NCBI GenBank assembly: GCA_036971475.1
Contig: JBAIZL010000425.1
Span: forward strand, 1,846,001 to 1,910,000
DNA length: 64,000 bases
Direction: 5' to 3'
From: Prosapia bicincta
Lineage: Eukaryota; Arthropoda; Insecta; Hemiptera; Cercopidae
The position numbers and the translations under genes were made by a program. Positions 1-10,737 of this stretch are shown here, piece after piece. How positions within the stretch are numbered: the first letter of the stretch is position 1; each line of letters starts with the position of its first letter. The notes beneath the pieces were generated by a model. That model saw nothing but the letters and a program-made list of their open reading frames with translations, did not search any database and was not told the origin of the DNA.

Positions 1-1040
1 ATATTCCTACACCATATAGAACAAAAATACATTTTACAGAACAATAATTACACACATAAAATAATTTATTACCATAGATATGTAGATGACATTTTAATAT
101 TATAGAACGGAAATAAACGACAAATCAAGCAACTACAAAATTACATTAATACCATACACAAAAACCTCACATTTACCCTCGAATTAGAAGAAAACAATAA
201 AATAAACTTTCTGGACCTTACCATTACCAAACACAACACCAGACATATTTTCAAAATATACAGAAAACCAACACTACCGATATTGTCATACATAATACAT
301 CTAATCACACCACACAACTAAAACACGCTACATTCAATCATATGTTACACCGCCTAATCAATATACCAATGCTACAGAAAGACGAAGAACTTAATACCAT
401 AAAATACAACGCTCAACAAAACGGCTACCAACACACACTCATAGACAACATACTCAGGAAAATTAAACATAAACCCCATCAAACGGCCACGCAGACTAAC
501 CACACAAAAAACAACAAATACATATTTCTCACCTACCACATCAAAAACACACAAAATAGTCTCCACATTCAAAAAACTCCAATACCAAATATCCTACAAA
601 ACAACAAACACTTTAAGACAACATATACAACCTTTTCAAAAAGAAACTGACAAATACAAACTCTCAGGTATTTACAAATTAACTTGTAACGATTGTCCCA
701 ACTATTACATCGGCCAAACTGGCACGTCATTTTATACACGCTTCGAAAAGCACATTGCCCCCCCCCCCCCAAAAACAACAAACCCTAAATCCAGCTACGC
801 AAAACACCTAAAACCACCCAACACACACACACACACACACCGACATACACACTAATTTAAATGTTTTACACGCATTAAAACAAAGTAAAAAAACTAACAA
901 ACTTAGAAAAATATGAAATCTACAAACACTACGCAACAGATAAAGAAAACGTATTAAATTACCACTCACACTTTGAAGCCAACAGCCGTTTCTATTATAC
1001 GACACACGACTCAAACTACCCACCCATTCCACAGTCATAA
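1..1040 (+). pseudogene. Penelope-like element, RT + GIY-YIG, decayed (PLE1)
   Basis: Remnant of a Penelope-like retroelement polyprotein, entering at the window edge inside the reverse transcriptase. Frame 1 shows the RT catalytic motif YHRYVDDILIL (positions 70-102), a stop at 103-105, then NKINFLDLTI and IYRKPT. Near 275 the frame shifts to SNHTTQLKHATFNHMLHRLI and NAQQNGYQHTLIDNI, the typical PLE linker after the RT. A second shift near 570 restores frame 1, giving KLQYQISYKTTNTLRQHI and the GIY-YIG nuclease SGIYKLTCNDCPNYYIGQTG (about 664-723), with a CxxC pair between GIY and YIG and the conserved Arg in YTRFEKH. A 13-nt C run (758-770) and a short CA run (about 821-842) have expanded inside the nuclease. 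The C-terminal block LEKYEIYKHYA...LNYHSHFEA ends at a stop near 1040. At least three frame breaks and one stop make it non-functional. Family assignment is firm; clade is not determined. Confidence 0.93.
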
Positions 1041-1194
1041 ATCCATTCCCGTTAGTGCCTTTACACCCAACCGATGCCGCCAGTAGAGGGTTAGCTTCGT
1101 AAAAGGAACGATTGTTTTGAAACGCGTCTGCAAGTAAGCAATTACGTATTCAATTAGTTAAGTATTTTTAAAATTAGTTTCATTAAATAAACGT

Positions 1195-2130
1195 TGACTA
1201 GTCTAGGGGAGATAAACATCTCTTAGGTTACCTAAATTAACTTATAAATATTCTAAATTGATTTTCCATTCAACCGTTTGGCTGAAATGGAAATTACCGT
1301 ATTACATTTAATTGATAGTATCAAATATGGCTTATCCTCGAGGAACGGATATAAATCCGTTATTAATCTAGTTGATAAGTATGGCTAAAAGGGAAAGTAA
1401 ATGAAGGTTTTATTAAATGTGTAACCTAGTATAACTAACTAGAGTAACCTAAAAATGGGTAAATGTTAACCAGACTCTGATATTGAATTGGATGAAGTTT
1501 GTATTAAAAGGCATAGCATATTGTAACTAGATAGAGTAACTTTAAACTGTTTGAAAATTACAATATTCTGACATATGAGAAATTTAGCTTGGCTAAACAA
1601 AAATATGTAAACATTAATTATGATAATTGAAATTCAGTTAATGTTAGTATATATATTATGAACTTTCGGTTTTTGATAATATTAGGAAAGAATCGGGTAG
1701 ATATAATTATATGTGTGTGTTAATAATAATGTAGATTTATTAAAAAGACATATTCTGCATTAATAACCTGACACTAGATAGGCAAGTTAAGTGTAATTTA
1801 AGGATATATAAAACTTAAGAAGAAGATAAATCCTGTATAATAACATAAACTAAATAAGAATACATTCTAATGTAAAATAAAATATTTAATATTTTCCAAT
1901 TAGCTATGTTTTCATTTAAGATAAAATAAATTCACTAGGTATCCGATTGTCGTCCTTAAGTCAAAAGTGTCTCTCAAAGTTTCCATTACTCCAAAAGGAG
2001 CATAAAAGGCTTTTAGGAGGCTAATTGGTTTTTGTAACAAACTCAGAGGTTGGTTCCCCTGAGAGGTTTATTCCTTGAGATTCAGGTCTAGAACCAGAGT
2101 TCGTAGTCAAGGGATAAACCATTACTATCT
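1195..2130 (+). repeat. Dispersed repeat A, copy 1 (inverted partner at 32960-33680)
   Basis: Non-coding sequence matching, in reverse complement, 32960-33680. Shared landmarks include CTCTTAGGTTACC (about 1220), TTTTCCAATTAGCTATGTTTTC (in part, about 1893), TTCACTAGGTATCC, TCTCTCAAAG, GGAGGCTAATTGGTTTT, GAGAGGTTTATTCCTTGAG and GATAAACCATTACT. It begins about 150 bp after the PLE1 stop codon and could be part of that element's 3' tail, but the partner copy has no PLE coding next to it. Identity falls in the middle, so these are old copies. Confidence 0.7.
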
Positions 2131-2224
2131 TGCGGACGAGGAAATGTCATCGAGATAAAGATTGGAGAGGAGTTAGCCGGAGGACGTCGAGGGAAAGGCA
2201 AAGTGAGGTTATGTTTGTAAGAAC

Positions 2225-2268
2225 ACATACACACACACACACACACAAACAACACACATACACACAAA

Positions 2269-2306
<38 letters not shown>

Positions 2307-2307
2307 A

Positions 2308-2398
<91 letters not shown>
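2225..2398. repeat. (CA)n microsatellite, interrupted
   Basis: CA dinucleotide tract broken by AACAAC-type interruptions between 2248 and 2311 and pure from about 2311 to 2397. Long open frames on both strands here are simple-sequence artefacts. Confidence 0.97.
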
Positions 2399-2399
<1 letters not shown>

Positions 2400-2414
2400 T
2401 AACACACTCACGCA

Positions 2415-2835
2415 TGCACAGTGAGATTATGTACACGTTGTTTATGCTTTGTATTGTTGTAAATGTTTTACTATAATTATTTGGATTAAATTGAAAGTTT
2501 CAAAGTCACAAGTAGCGTGGAATGGACATTTTAAAAATTTGTTACACTAAAACACTGTTCGCTTCGAACAACGTTCATATTTGTACAATAAACTATTTCA
2601 AATATTGTTGTGCAAAAAATACTGAAGCTATGTCACCGTTGAACATGAAAAGAGACAAGAAATGTGAAGCGAATCAAGTCTCTAATCTAATCTCGGACCC
2701 CAAGGCTCACCAAGTAAAGGACGAATTTCCGATTTGCAACCACTTCCTGCTCTCCCTTCATGGTCTGAGTATAACCTTATCTCTCGTGCTTGCAATGTCC
2801 GTAAGAGGTATCGTCTTATAAATGTTAACCTTCAT
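2415..2835 (+). repeat. Dispersed repeat B, copy 1 (inverted partner at 17400-17800)
   Basis: About 420 bp matching 17400-17800 in reverse complement over its full length. Landmarks are GTTTATGCTTTGTATTGTTG, ATAATTATTTGGATTAAA, AGCGTGGAATG, CACCAAGTAAAGGACGAATT, CCACTTCCTGCTCTCCCT and TTATAAATGTTAAC. A 99-codon frame (2522-2821) lies inside but resembles no family I recognise, and the partner copy differs by indels, so I treat it as non-coding. Both copies adjoin CA- or GT-rich sequence. Confidence 0.8.
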
Positions 2836-4165
2836 CACTTGAAAATACATTTTCCAGAACTTTAATTATATTAACATACATAGTATTAAGTAAGAAAAAT
2901 ATAATCATTTTGAAAAACGATATATATGTATATATTCTATACGTTTTCTTGTTTCACGTGAAATGTAATTAACGAAATTTTTAAAAGGTTTTAGTTGTTG
3001 TGTTTGTAAAAACTACACAATCATAGATAAAATTTGTCCTTTTGAATTTAAAATATAACGTATAAATCAATGTTGCTATTGCCTGGATGATTGTATTGCC
3101 CCAGCATAGAAGGATACCTTTTATTGTCAGGATAAAGGCTCCGTCTAAAGGATTTTTGTATTGTTGCTACGTAATAGTGGAATTTTAAAGAACTTTGCAA
3201 GCATTACAGTCTCCACCAAAGGCATTGTGACGTGTACATGTAATCTGATAAATCCCGGCTAAAACTCTCAACTCGATAATATAAAAACCTATATTTACAT
3301 TTAGGCTGAAGTAACGTCTATTGTATACAACTTTGTAAAAAGGAATATTCCTGCGGAGTGATTTATATAAAAAGAAAACAGATATTTGGTTAATTGCAAA
3401 CTGAAAATCAATGTGTGTATGATTTTTCGCAAACATGAATTGTATGGATTTTATATTTTCTACATCATATGTCCTATTGTTCCTATTAAATCCATTATTC
3501 GTTATTTTATTGTAATATAATTCATTTACAGTTTCTTGAAGTTACTATAAAACCCCTTGGTACATTCAGTATCTAATATTTAGACCTATGTAAGAAAGAA
3601 AATATCACACGGCGATGGCAGCCCGTTGAATGCATTGGTTTGTATTCTTTCTCCGGAATTCTGACTTTCCCATTGCTTACAGCGATGTATTCATGTAATC
3701 ATGTATGAGGGGCTCGTGAACAAAAAAAGGGAGTCAGAGAGGGATGTCTGAAGTATTAATAGGGTACGTGATCCCAGTTTGATACATTTCCTTCACTAAA
3801 GTGTTTGAGTATTTTACTTGAACGTGCCTGGTGCCTGTCCGTGACTTGAGTACAATTAGCAAATCGCATTCGATGTGTCGAACGGGTTTCGTCAAACAAC
3901 CAAGTGGAGAGCAGAACCAATAGTTAAGCTTTTATTACAATTAAACCTTTTTACTAAGGTTTGTTTATATACAATAGTACTAAATTTCGTTGTGTAGGCG
4001 TTAACTCTATGATAACGGGAAGATTCCAGAAATGTCAATAATATTTTCGTAAAAAATGTTTTATAGAAAATATTTAAAAAAGAAAATTTCATTATTGTAT
4101 ATTCCTTGAATTGTATTTTCTAAAAGAATGTTTAACAACTAGTTTTCAACAACGATCAAAACCTT
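2836..4165. other. No feature recognised
   Basis: AT-rich unique-looking sequence. Short open frames (3185-3436 minus, 3892-4092 minus) show no recognisable domain and are of chance length for this base composition. Confidence 0.5.
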
Positions 4166-4169
4166 TGTT

Positions 4170-4460
4170 CCTTTAGGAATAACGCCTAAGCCTCTAAACA
4201 GAAGTTGATGAAATTTTGAGGGTTGGTTTACCATTTTACTAGGATAGTTCGTGTTAGGTTTGGTGTACTTCCCTCCACAGGATTCCGCCCAGAGGCTTAC
4301 GATGGTTCAAAAACGTATGTATGTGACTTTATAGACTCCTAAACTGCTTAACAGAAATAGACGAAATTTAGAAGAATTGATTATCATCTTTCCAGGATGG
4401 TACGTGCAAAGTTTGGTGCAGTTTCCTCCCGAGACGCTTAGGATGGTTCAGTGTACATCC
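4170..4460 (+). repeat. Imperfect tandem duplication, unit about 150 bp
   Basis: Two diverged copies of one segment. The first has CCTCTAAACAGAAGTTGATGAAATTTTGAG, in part, then TTTACTAGGATAGTTCGTG, TTTGGTG and CTTCCCTCC. The second has CTCCTAAACTGCTTAACAG, GACGAAATTTAG, TTTCCAGGATGGTACGTGC, TTTGGTG and TTTCCTCCCGAGACGCTTAG. Both end in a TTA(C/G)GATGGTTCA block. The origin is not identified. Confidence 0.55.
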
Positions 4461-7135
4461 TTCACTAAGTCTGGTGTTAAAATGAATATTGTTACATCTG
4501 ATTATGTATTATTTATAAAAATATAAAACATTACGTAAAAATAAAAGTACAATATTAATTGTTTTAAATTGTTTAAAATTGCCAACTTTTATATACAATT
4601 ATTGCCACCAAACATATTGACAATAAAAGCAGGATCGCAGATAATACTCTTGCGCAATTTGAATCCACCATAGCTGTTCAATGGAACCAGACTGAAAATA
4701 AATAAAGGTACACCAAACTTGCAGTTTTTATAAGTGGCGAGTTCAAAAGAGTGATGATCTTTATTCCACGAATACCGATAATTTAAAACGATTTACCCTT
4801 CGATTTCAAACGACTACAACTTCCTTTGGTCTTGCATTCGCAATAACTAAAAAGCAAGGAACAAGGACAATCATTGACCATTCCTAAATTAAATTTGGAA
4901 CATCCGTGCTTTTCCCCCGAGAATTATATGTTGCGTGGTCACGAGCTGGGACAAATAAGAATTTGTATAATAGTCGCCTAATAAAATGGGAAAACATTGA
5001 CTCAGCGCTAGGATCGCAGTAAATAAATACAATAATTTAGATGATTGCTTTTCTTATTGGGAAATTAATTAATAATTTTCCATTCTACAATTATGACTTC
5101 GGGCGCAGCAGCACTTGTTTAAAAATAAAAATTAAACCCCATAAAACATTAATAGGGTATAATATATGTTCATATATATATTTTTGAAACAGAATATATA
5201 CACATACACACATTTTATATTAGAAATGAATATCTTATGTAGCAAATAAAGTAAGTACTACAAGACCTGAAAACATATTCGCTAGTTACAGAATTTGTAG
5301 GGCCAAGTATAAGATCTATATATCTGTATTTTACCATACAATATTTTTTGATTTAAGCTGTAGGGAAATGTCAGAGAGTTCCATCAATTTAGTCTATGCC
5401 CTGATATAAAAATGAATTTCTTTACTTCTTAGAGAAACCTATTACATAACAAATGCAACTTTATTTAGGTATTTTCGGTTTAAACAGTACTTTAACAAGT
5501 TACAACTTTAGTCTTATACTTTACAATTCTTCAGTGTATACAATCTCTCTTTCCTCTGTGTTGATGTTGCGCCTTATCCTTCAACATTAGGTTTGGCTTT
5601 TATTTACCTATAGCATTACTTGTGATTATCAACGCAAGTTAGACCATAGCGTGTAGTTACCCTTCTTGTCCCACCCCAGTATGTTCATCATGTCACAAAA
5701 CTTTTATAACGTTTAGAAGACAGCATCTCAATGGTCATTCCGTGGTCGTCTTGATTAGGCAGGATCCTAAGTTATAGCAAAGCCAACAGTATAAATATGT
5801 AACAATAAAATTGCTTTGAAAATTATGAAATATTTTACTTAATTCAAAAATTTCAAAATTCACACTATATTGACAAAACTTAAAGATATTGTACTTTGTA
5901 AAAGCGTTGCATTTTCTCTAAAACAACAAATAGCTTTAAACGTTAGTCAAACGCCGTTGGGGCAACAACTCTGGCGTTTATTTTCTTCGCCACAGATTTA
6001 ATTAAAATTCCTTCTCAGCTCTACATATTTCTAGACTCTGGCGTCAGGTACGAAGAGAGTCGACGCACTTGAACGGTGATTTAAACCGTATAAAAAATAA
6101 ACAGGACAGACGTTCAGTCCCATATATGCAGACTCATCGTCTCTGTAGCACAGTATGTATTTTATGGTACGCTTTAACGAATATAAATGGCAACGTTTAC
6201 TGTTATTATTGTTAAACAAATTAGAGATTAATACAGATTTTTACTCTGCCATTTGTCAGTTTTAAAGCATAGAAAACGTTAAAAATCCCGCTACATATTC
6301 TACATATTCCCGCGTTCAAGTCCCCAGGGATAACAAATCGTAAAGTAAATTTGTGAGATTGATATATATGACACATTTTACATGAAGCAGAATATTGCTT
6401 ATTTTATAAGTAGAAGAGCGTTCAAAATGTCCACTGAGAAAAGGCAAAAGTACAGCCTGTTTCTTTGGAATTTCCAAGGTGATTGAATCCAGTGCGAAAT
6501 ATGAACGCATGTTGGGTAACATAACGGTTTTAGTTATGGAAAATATTTCTGTATATTTGTCTCACACTTGATCTGTCATTAGCATATATGATAAATTAAT
6601 AGTTGAAAACAGAAATTAAATAAAAATATTCGTTAATAATTTGCCTTTTAGTTACATTAACTAAAAATATTCAACAAACTAAAGTAGAGGCTATAATCTG
6701 GTTAAAACACCCAACCTTATAGTATTACCGGCACCTGCCCGAACAAGTGAAAAGTTATGAATCACGGTCGAGAAATATATTTTCATCAACGCAAGCTTTG
6801 ATGATAATAACAATCTTAAAAAAGGTTTACTTGTTTCTTTAAAAGATATCACAATCTTGGTTATAGGGTTGAAAGGTGGGACGAAGACATACTAAAATGT
6901 GATTGTTTTGAAAAAATGCCAACCCCCCAATAAAAACCACTTAGTCATTTAAACGAGCAAAAAATTTCAAACTCTCAAATTAAAAGCAAAATGCTTACTC
7001 TTAGTTTGATTAAGTAACATCTTTTCCAAATAATTTGTTTTAAAACAAAATGTTGGTTTCCTTGAACATCTATAACTTTCAGAGATTGCAAGGGTGGGAA
7101 GGAATAAACTAGCTCTACATGTTTCAGTTTAAACA
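4461..7135. other. No feature recognised
   Basis: AT-rich sequence without coding signatures, tandem arrays or recognised transposon motifs. Small open frames at 6031-6219 and 6316-6522 (minus) have no identifiable domain. Confidence 0.5.
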
Positions 7136-7139
7136 TTGC

Positions 7140-7290
7140 AGGTCAGTGTTTAGTAGCAGCGATCAATTGTAGCCCGTGTTAATGGTTCCCAGTTGGATCA
7201 CAACATTGCCGCAAAACAAACAGTCCAAATTGGTTTTATTCTCCGTGAGTGCAAATTGTTGCGACACTATTGGAGCTCTGAATTTCACAC
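7140..7290 (+). repeat. Dispersed repeat C, copy 1
   Basis: Shares ATCAATTGTAGCCCGTGTTA, a CCCAGTTGGATC block, CAAAACAAACA...CAAATTGGTTTTATT and GCAAATTGTTGCGACACTAT with 18170-18420, and more weakly with 15790-16040 (AAACAAACAAAGCCCAAATTGG). It is probably an old interspersed element; no terminal repeats were found. Confidence 0.65.
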
Positions 7291-7610
7291 TTTACAATAT
7301 CTCCGGCGTTCAGTTACACAGTATTAAGTACCATGTTGTATAAGACCTTCTTTCGCATTTTTTCCACTACCGAAAAGTTTTAGGTTGATTTTTCATTTGA
7401 TACAACCCAACATATGATCTGCATCCATTTAACGCAGAACAGCGATAGAAATTTTAAAATGATTCGATTACGTTAATTCGTGTAGACGTTAAAGAATGTG
7501 TTTGTTACATATTACGTGTTACGTATTATACAGTATATAATTCTTCAAATAATTCAAATTAATTATTATAGGGTTATAGGCCTGTATATATGTATATACA
7601 GGGTTCTGAC

Positions 7611-7647
7611 GAGGCTGAAGAAGTCGTAAGACGAAAACGTTTCCTTC
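7611..7647 (+). ncRNA. Candidate hammerhead ribozyme HHR-A
   Basis: All elements of a minimal type I hammerhead are present in order. Helix I 5' strand is GAGG (7611-7614). Box 1 is CTGAAGA (7615-7621). Helix II is GTC/GAC with a GTAA loop (7623-7632). Box 2 is GAAA (7633-7636). Helix III is 2 bp (AA/TT around CGT). The predicted cleavage residue is C7643, and helix I closes with CTTC (7644-7647). One unpaired A7622 separates box 1 from helix II. No PLE coding is adjacent. Cleavage activity is inferred from pattern only. Confidence 0.55.
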
Positions 7648-7732
7648 AAGTGTAAGTTAACAATTAACCAATTTTAGTTAACAAATGTCTGGTCGCAAGT
7701 AATAGCAAAAGTGTAATTTATAAATATATGTA

Positions 7733-7739
7733 TATATAT

Positions 7740-7790
<51 letters not shown>
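7733..7790. repeat. (TA)n microsatellite
   Basis: TA tract with one AAAT interruption, immediately left of the palindrome at 7797-8016. Confidence 0.95.
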
Positions 7791-7792
<2 letters not shown>

Positions 7793-7848
7793 CCTATAAT
7801 AAATTAAAAATATTTCAAAAACAAGAATATTTTTAATGAATATATTTA

Positions 7849-7892
7849 TTCAAAGCTTTTCGCCGATAAAATAGTACCAGCATCTTCAGGAA
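7849..7892 (-). ncRNA. Candidate hammerhead ribozyme HHR-B', mirror copy
   Basis: Exact mirror of HHR-B in the left palindrome arm, read on the minus strand: CTGAAGA, then T, then GCTGGTA/TATCGGC helix II, then GAAA and AGCTTT with helix I TTC/GAA. Activity is not demonstrable from sequence. Confidence 0.45.
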
Positions 7893-7920
7893 AGATCTAA
7901 TCAAAGATTAGATAATTATT

Positions 7921-7964
7921 TTCCTGAAGATGCTGGTACTATTTTATCGGCGAAAAGCTTTGAA
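7921..7964 (+). ncRNA. Candidate hammerhead ribozyme HHR-B
   Basis: Helix I TTC (7921-7923) pairs with GAA (7962-7964). Box 1 CTGAAGA is 7924-7930, followed by an unpaired T. Helix II is GCTGGTA (7932-7938)/TATCGGC (7945-7951), 7 pairs including wobbles, loop CTATTT. Box 2 GAAA is 7952-7955. Helix III is only 1-2 A-T pairs around AGCT, with predicted cleavage residue T7961. Compared with the copies at 9965 and 63075, helix II differs in sequence but keeps pairing. Confidence 0.5.
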
Positions 7965-8176
7965 TAAATATATTCATTAAAAGTATTCTTGTTTTTGAAA
8001 TATTTTTAATTTATTAACTATATTACAAGAAAACATATTACCATATTTAATATATTAATACATATATATATATATATATATCTCGATATGTCGATCTATC
8101 TCTTTCTCTTTCACTCTCTCTCTCTCAGTTTTTTTAATCCGTAATGTTGATATCTCCCTATCTATGTACCTGTTTG

Positions 8177-8387
<211 letters not shown>

Positions 8388-8779
8388 GGGGGGACTTTTG
8401 TACCTTGATCATAGTGTACCTTGAATCACCTTCAATTTCTTGATAGGTACTGTTATCCATGTGACAGCAACTGTACTATTTAAATGTTTACTCACTAAAG
8501 TACAGATATACGGGAAAGTGGATATCCATCTGCTTTTTGTTTTATAGTAAAATATAACTATATTTTTAGGCCAAAAGTAAAAACTATTGGCTTTTATGTT
8601 TATTATTTGATAAATTGATTACTGAGTTTTTTGATATAAGTCACATTCTGCTTGAATTGCGTTTGGTGAGTAAATTGTTATGATATCCTTCAGTTTTAAA
8701 CATAAAATAGAACACTCAGAACGTTAAGTTTAAAAAGTCCCTCCGTCATGTATCTTGAATCACAACTACGTCCTGTACC

Positions 8780-9378
8780 AATGATCAAAGATTATAGGTA
8801 GAGAGGTTTTAAAAATGAAAACACTAACCAAACTACTTTTACTTCTCCCATTATAACTCCGGAGCAGATACATGCTTACCCTAAGTCTCCTGCTAGACAA
8901 AAGAAAGGAATGCAAAAAGGCAGAAAGCCTAGGTATTCTAAAACAGCTTCGAATACTCCAGAGAAAGATACAATTTGAGAGAAAAAATGGCAAAAATCAG
9001 TTCCCAAAAGAGCGTTTAATTAGAAAGTTGGATTTCGATAGTGAATCTGAAAATAAAAACATAGGTTTGGTTTCAGAAGATTAAGAAGATTTAACAGACC
9101 TAATGGACCAAGAAATAGATGAAAAACATGGTTCAATTAATTTTGAAAGAGCAACATTTGAAGAAGGAGAATATGTTTTGGTACGGCTTAGCAATAAGTG
9201 TGGGCCACCAGTAAAATATGTAGGAAAAATTATTTCCAAAGATCAACTTGATTTTGAATACCAGATTCAATTCTACAAACGAATAGTAAATGGCAGCAAA
9301 TGTTTTAAAGAATCCGAAGAAGTATTTGATGTTGCACCTGAAGATATTGTGGTTAAACTCCCAAAACCAGTAAAGTGA
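8780..9378 (+). pseudogene. Pogo/Tigger-like DDE transposase, C-terminal remnant
   Basis: Decayed 3' end of a pogo/Tigger-type transposase. The frame through 8820-8908 reads TSPIITPEQIHAYPKSPARQ, KKGMQKGRKPRYSK and NTPEKDTI, matching the proline/lysine-rich linker (ITPExIxxYPKA...KGRKxxxxTDTPEK) after the DDE domain in this family. It then hits a stop (about 8967). A second frame (8872-9378, one stop at 9082-9084) carries RKLDFDSESE, then FEEGEYVLVRLSNKCGPPVK, YVGKIISKDQLDFEYQIQFY and CFKESEEVFDVAPEDIVVKL. This C-terminal module ('VLVK...YVGKI...EY.V.F.R...F..PE.EDI..V...DI') is common in arthropod copies. The catalytic domain is absent: about 8430-8770 holds no recognisable coding, so the copy is internally deleted. 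Family call rests on motif recall, not a search. Confidence 0.7.
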
Positions 9379-9629
9379 AGTGGATCGGCTAGAATTAATG
9401 ATTAATTATGGTTCTAAGTGGACTTCTAATTTTAACGTTAAATGATTTAGTGAAATAATATTTTCTTTTTTAATGTAATTTACAAACTTAAGGTTTAAAC
9501 TAACTATTATGTTATAAATTTCATATATTGGAGTAATAAAATTCAGTTTTCTGTATACAAATATTGTTTTGATTTGTCTTATATCTACTTCATAGGTAAA
9601 TGTTTTTAACTATCCAATTTACATTAGGC

Positions 9630-9660
9630 TGTGATCAATGGTCGTGTACCATTGATCACA
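9630..9660. repeat. 12-bp inverted repeat, possible element end
   Basis: TGTGATCAATGG (9630-9641) and CCATTGATCACA (9649-9660) are perfect reverse complements around a 7-nt loop, 250 bp past the pogo-like stop codon. Related GTACC(N)TGATCA strings occur at about 8398 and 8775, so this may mark the 3' terminus of that element. Terminal inverted repeats could not be delimited with confidence. Confidence 0.6.
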
Positions 9661-9681
9661 AATCAATTAGATATACATTTA

Positions 9682-9694
9682 AATAAATAAATAA

Positions 9695-9743
<49 letters not shown>

Positions 9744-9747
9744 TATA
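9682..9747. repeat. (AAAT)n/(TA)n microsatellite
   Basis: AAATAAAT repeats running into TA repeats, ending about 13 bp before the truncated PLE fragment. Confidence 0.95.
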
Positions 9748-9762
9748 TTTAAAGGCCTGAGA

Positions 9763-9891
9763 ATGAATATTTATGAAGCTTTAGAAATACATAAATATAA
9801 TACTAATAATGAGTTGATAAATGAACAAATACAAGTAAAATCTAAATTTGATAATATATTCAGTGTTTGTAATGTTAGGGCAGCAAAATAA
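9763..9891 (+). pseudogene. PLE ORF C-terminal 42 codons
   Basis: Reads MNIYEALEIHKYNTNN...LINEQIQVKSKFDNIFSV...AAK and stops at TAA 9889-9891. It aligns without gaps to the end of PLE2 (62859-62987), MNINEAFEIYKHN...LIKEQIQIHSKFDTIFNV...ATK, at about 65% identity. This is the block after the GIY-YIG nuclease. No upstream coding remains because the (TA)n tract begins just before it. Confidence 0.9.
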
Positions 9892-9964
9892 AAGTTTAAA
9901 AACATTGTAATTGAATTGGCATAGCTATTTGTTTGATCTAATTTGCACATTTTAATTGATTAAT

Positions 9965-10009
9965 ATTCCTGATGATATTGGTACTGTTGGCCAACGAAAA
10001 GCTTTGAAT
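9965..10009 (+). ncRNA. Candidate hammerhead ribozyme HHR-C
   Basis: Helix I is ATTC (9965-9968) with GAAT (10006-10009). Box 1 CTGATGA is 9969-9975. Helix II is TTGG/CCAA with an A.C mismatch at its base. Box 2 GAAA is 9996-9999. The AGCTTT short helix III has predicted cleavage residue T10005. It lies 74 bp after the PLE3 stop codon, the same position as HHR-F in PLE2. Confidence 0.55.
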
Positions 10010-10237
10010 TGTAAATTCAATTATAATTCTTGTATTTGTATTTTAACTTATGTTCTTTAATAATACACAAGAATACATATTGCGATATTTATTTATATAT
10101 ATATTGCAAGACGGTTTATTAGTCGAAGGTTTAAAAAACAATAATTGTGCGTAGGAATAATGGTGCTTTTAGGAGAGACTACTGTTATTTTTCATGTTAA
10201 TCCAAATACATATTTAATTTTGATCAAAGGTACAACA

Positions 10238-10240
<3 letters not shown>

Positions 10241-10297
<57 letters not shown>
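10241..10297. repeat. (TA)n microsatellite
   Basis: Uninterrupted TA tract. Confidence 0.95.
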
Positions 10298-10303
<6 letters not shown>

Positions 10304-10737
10304 ATCTAAATCTATGTACCTGTCTATATGTCTGTACGCTTTCAGCTCCTTTGCCTTCTGCACAACATTACCTATTTAGAGATGTTACCTATAAACTCAC
10401 AAAGCAAATATATCGCAAAATGTTGAGAGCAAGGCCAAGCTATAAGATACCAGTATGAGTAAGTGTGTACCGATCGCCCTCCATTGCCCCAGGCTGTGAG
10501 TTTAGAGTTAACATTACATATTTACCCCTGAGTTGTTCCCATCCATGCTTAAGATAGAGTAATACCCGTTACTTTATAAGACAGACTTTTTAATAAAACT
10601 TAGGACAACTTCCACATCGCCTCTCTGAGGAAGTAATAGTTTGTTTTGCACAATATATTAATATCTTTTAAGGATTTAATATAAAAAACGTGTCCTAGAT
10701 TGTTGTGCCTTGGTGATAATACGATTTAATAAAAGGT

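Larger units (their letters stand above)
7797..8016. repeat. Near-perfect palindrome of PLE-type terminal repeat, 97-bp arms
   Basis: Arms 7797-7893 and 7920-8016 are reverse complements with very few differences. The 26-nt spacer itself contains ATCTAATC-AAA-GATTAGAT. Each arm carries the block GGCGAAAAGCTTTGAAT and an end ATTCTTGTTTTTGAA-like, as in the PLE terminal repeats at 9960-10050 and 63060-63166. It looks like two terminal repeats joined head to head without internal coding sequence. (TA)n tracts flank both sides. Confidence 0.9.
9751..10070 (+). mobile_element. 5'-truncated PLE fragment: C-terminal coding + terminal repeat (PLE3)
   Basis: Contains the last 42 codons of a PLE ORF, then a terminal repeat homologous to 62985-63166: TATTCCTGATGATATTGGTA, CAACGAAAAGCTTTGAATTG and ATTCTTGTATTTG. 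The copy is closely related to PLE2 and severely 5'-truncated, as expected from incomplete reverse transcription. Confidence 0.85.

Noticed and set aside
2522..2821. 99-codon plus frame as a gene
   Set aside because: It lies within dispersed repeat B, has no recognisable domain, and the partner copy has indels.
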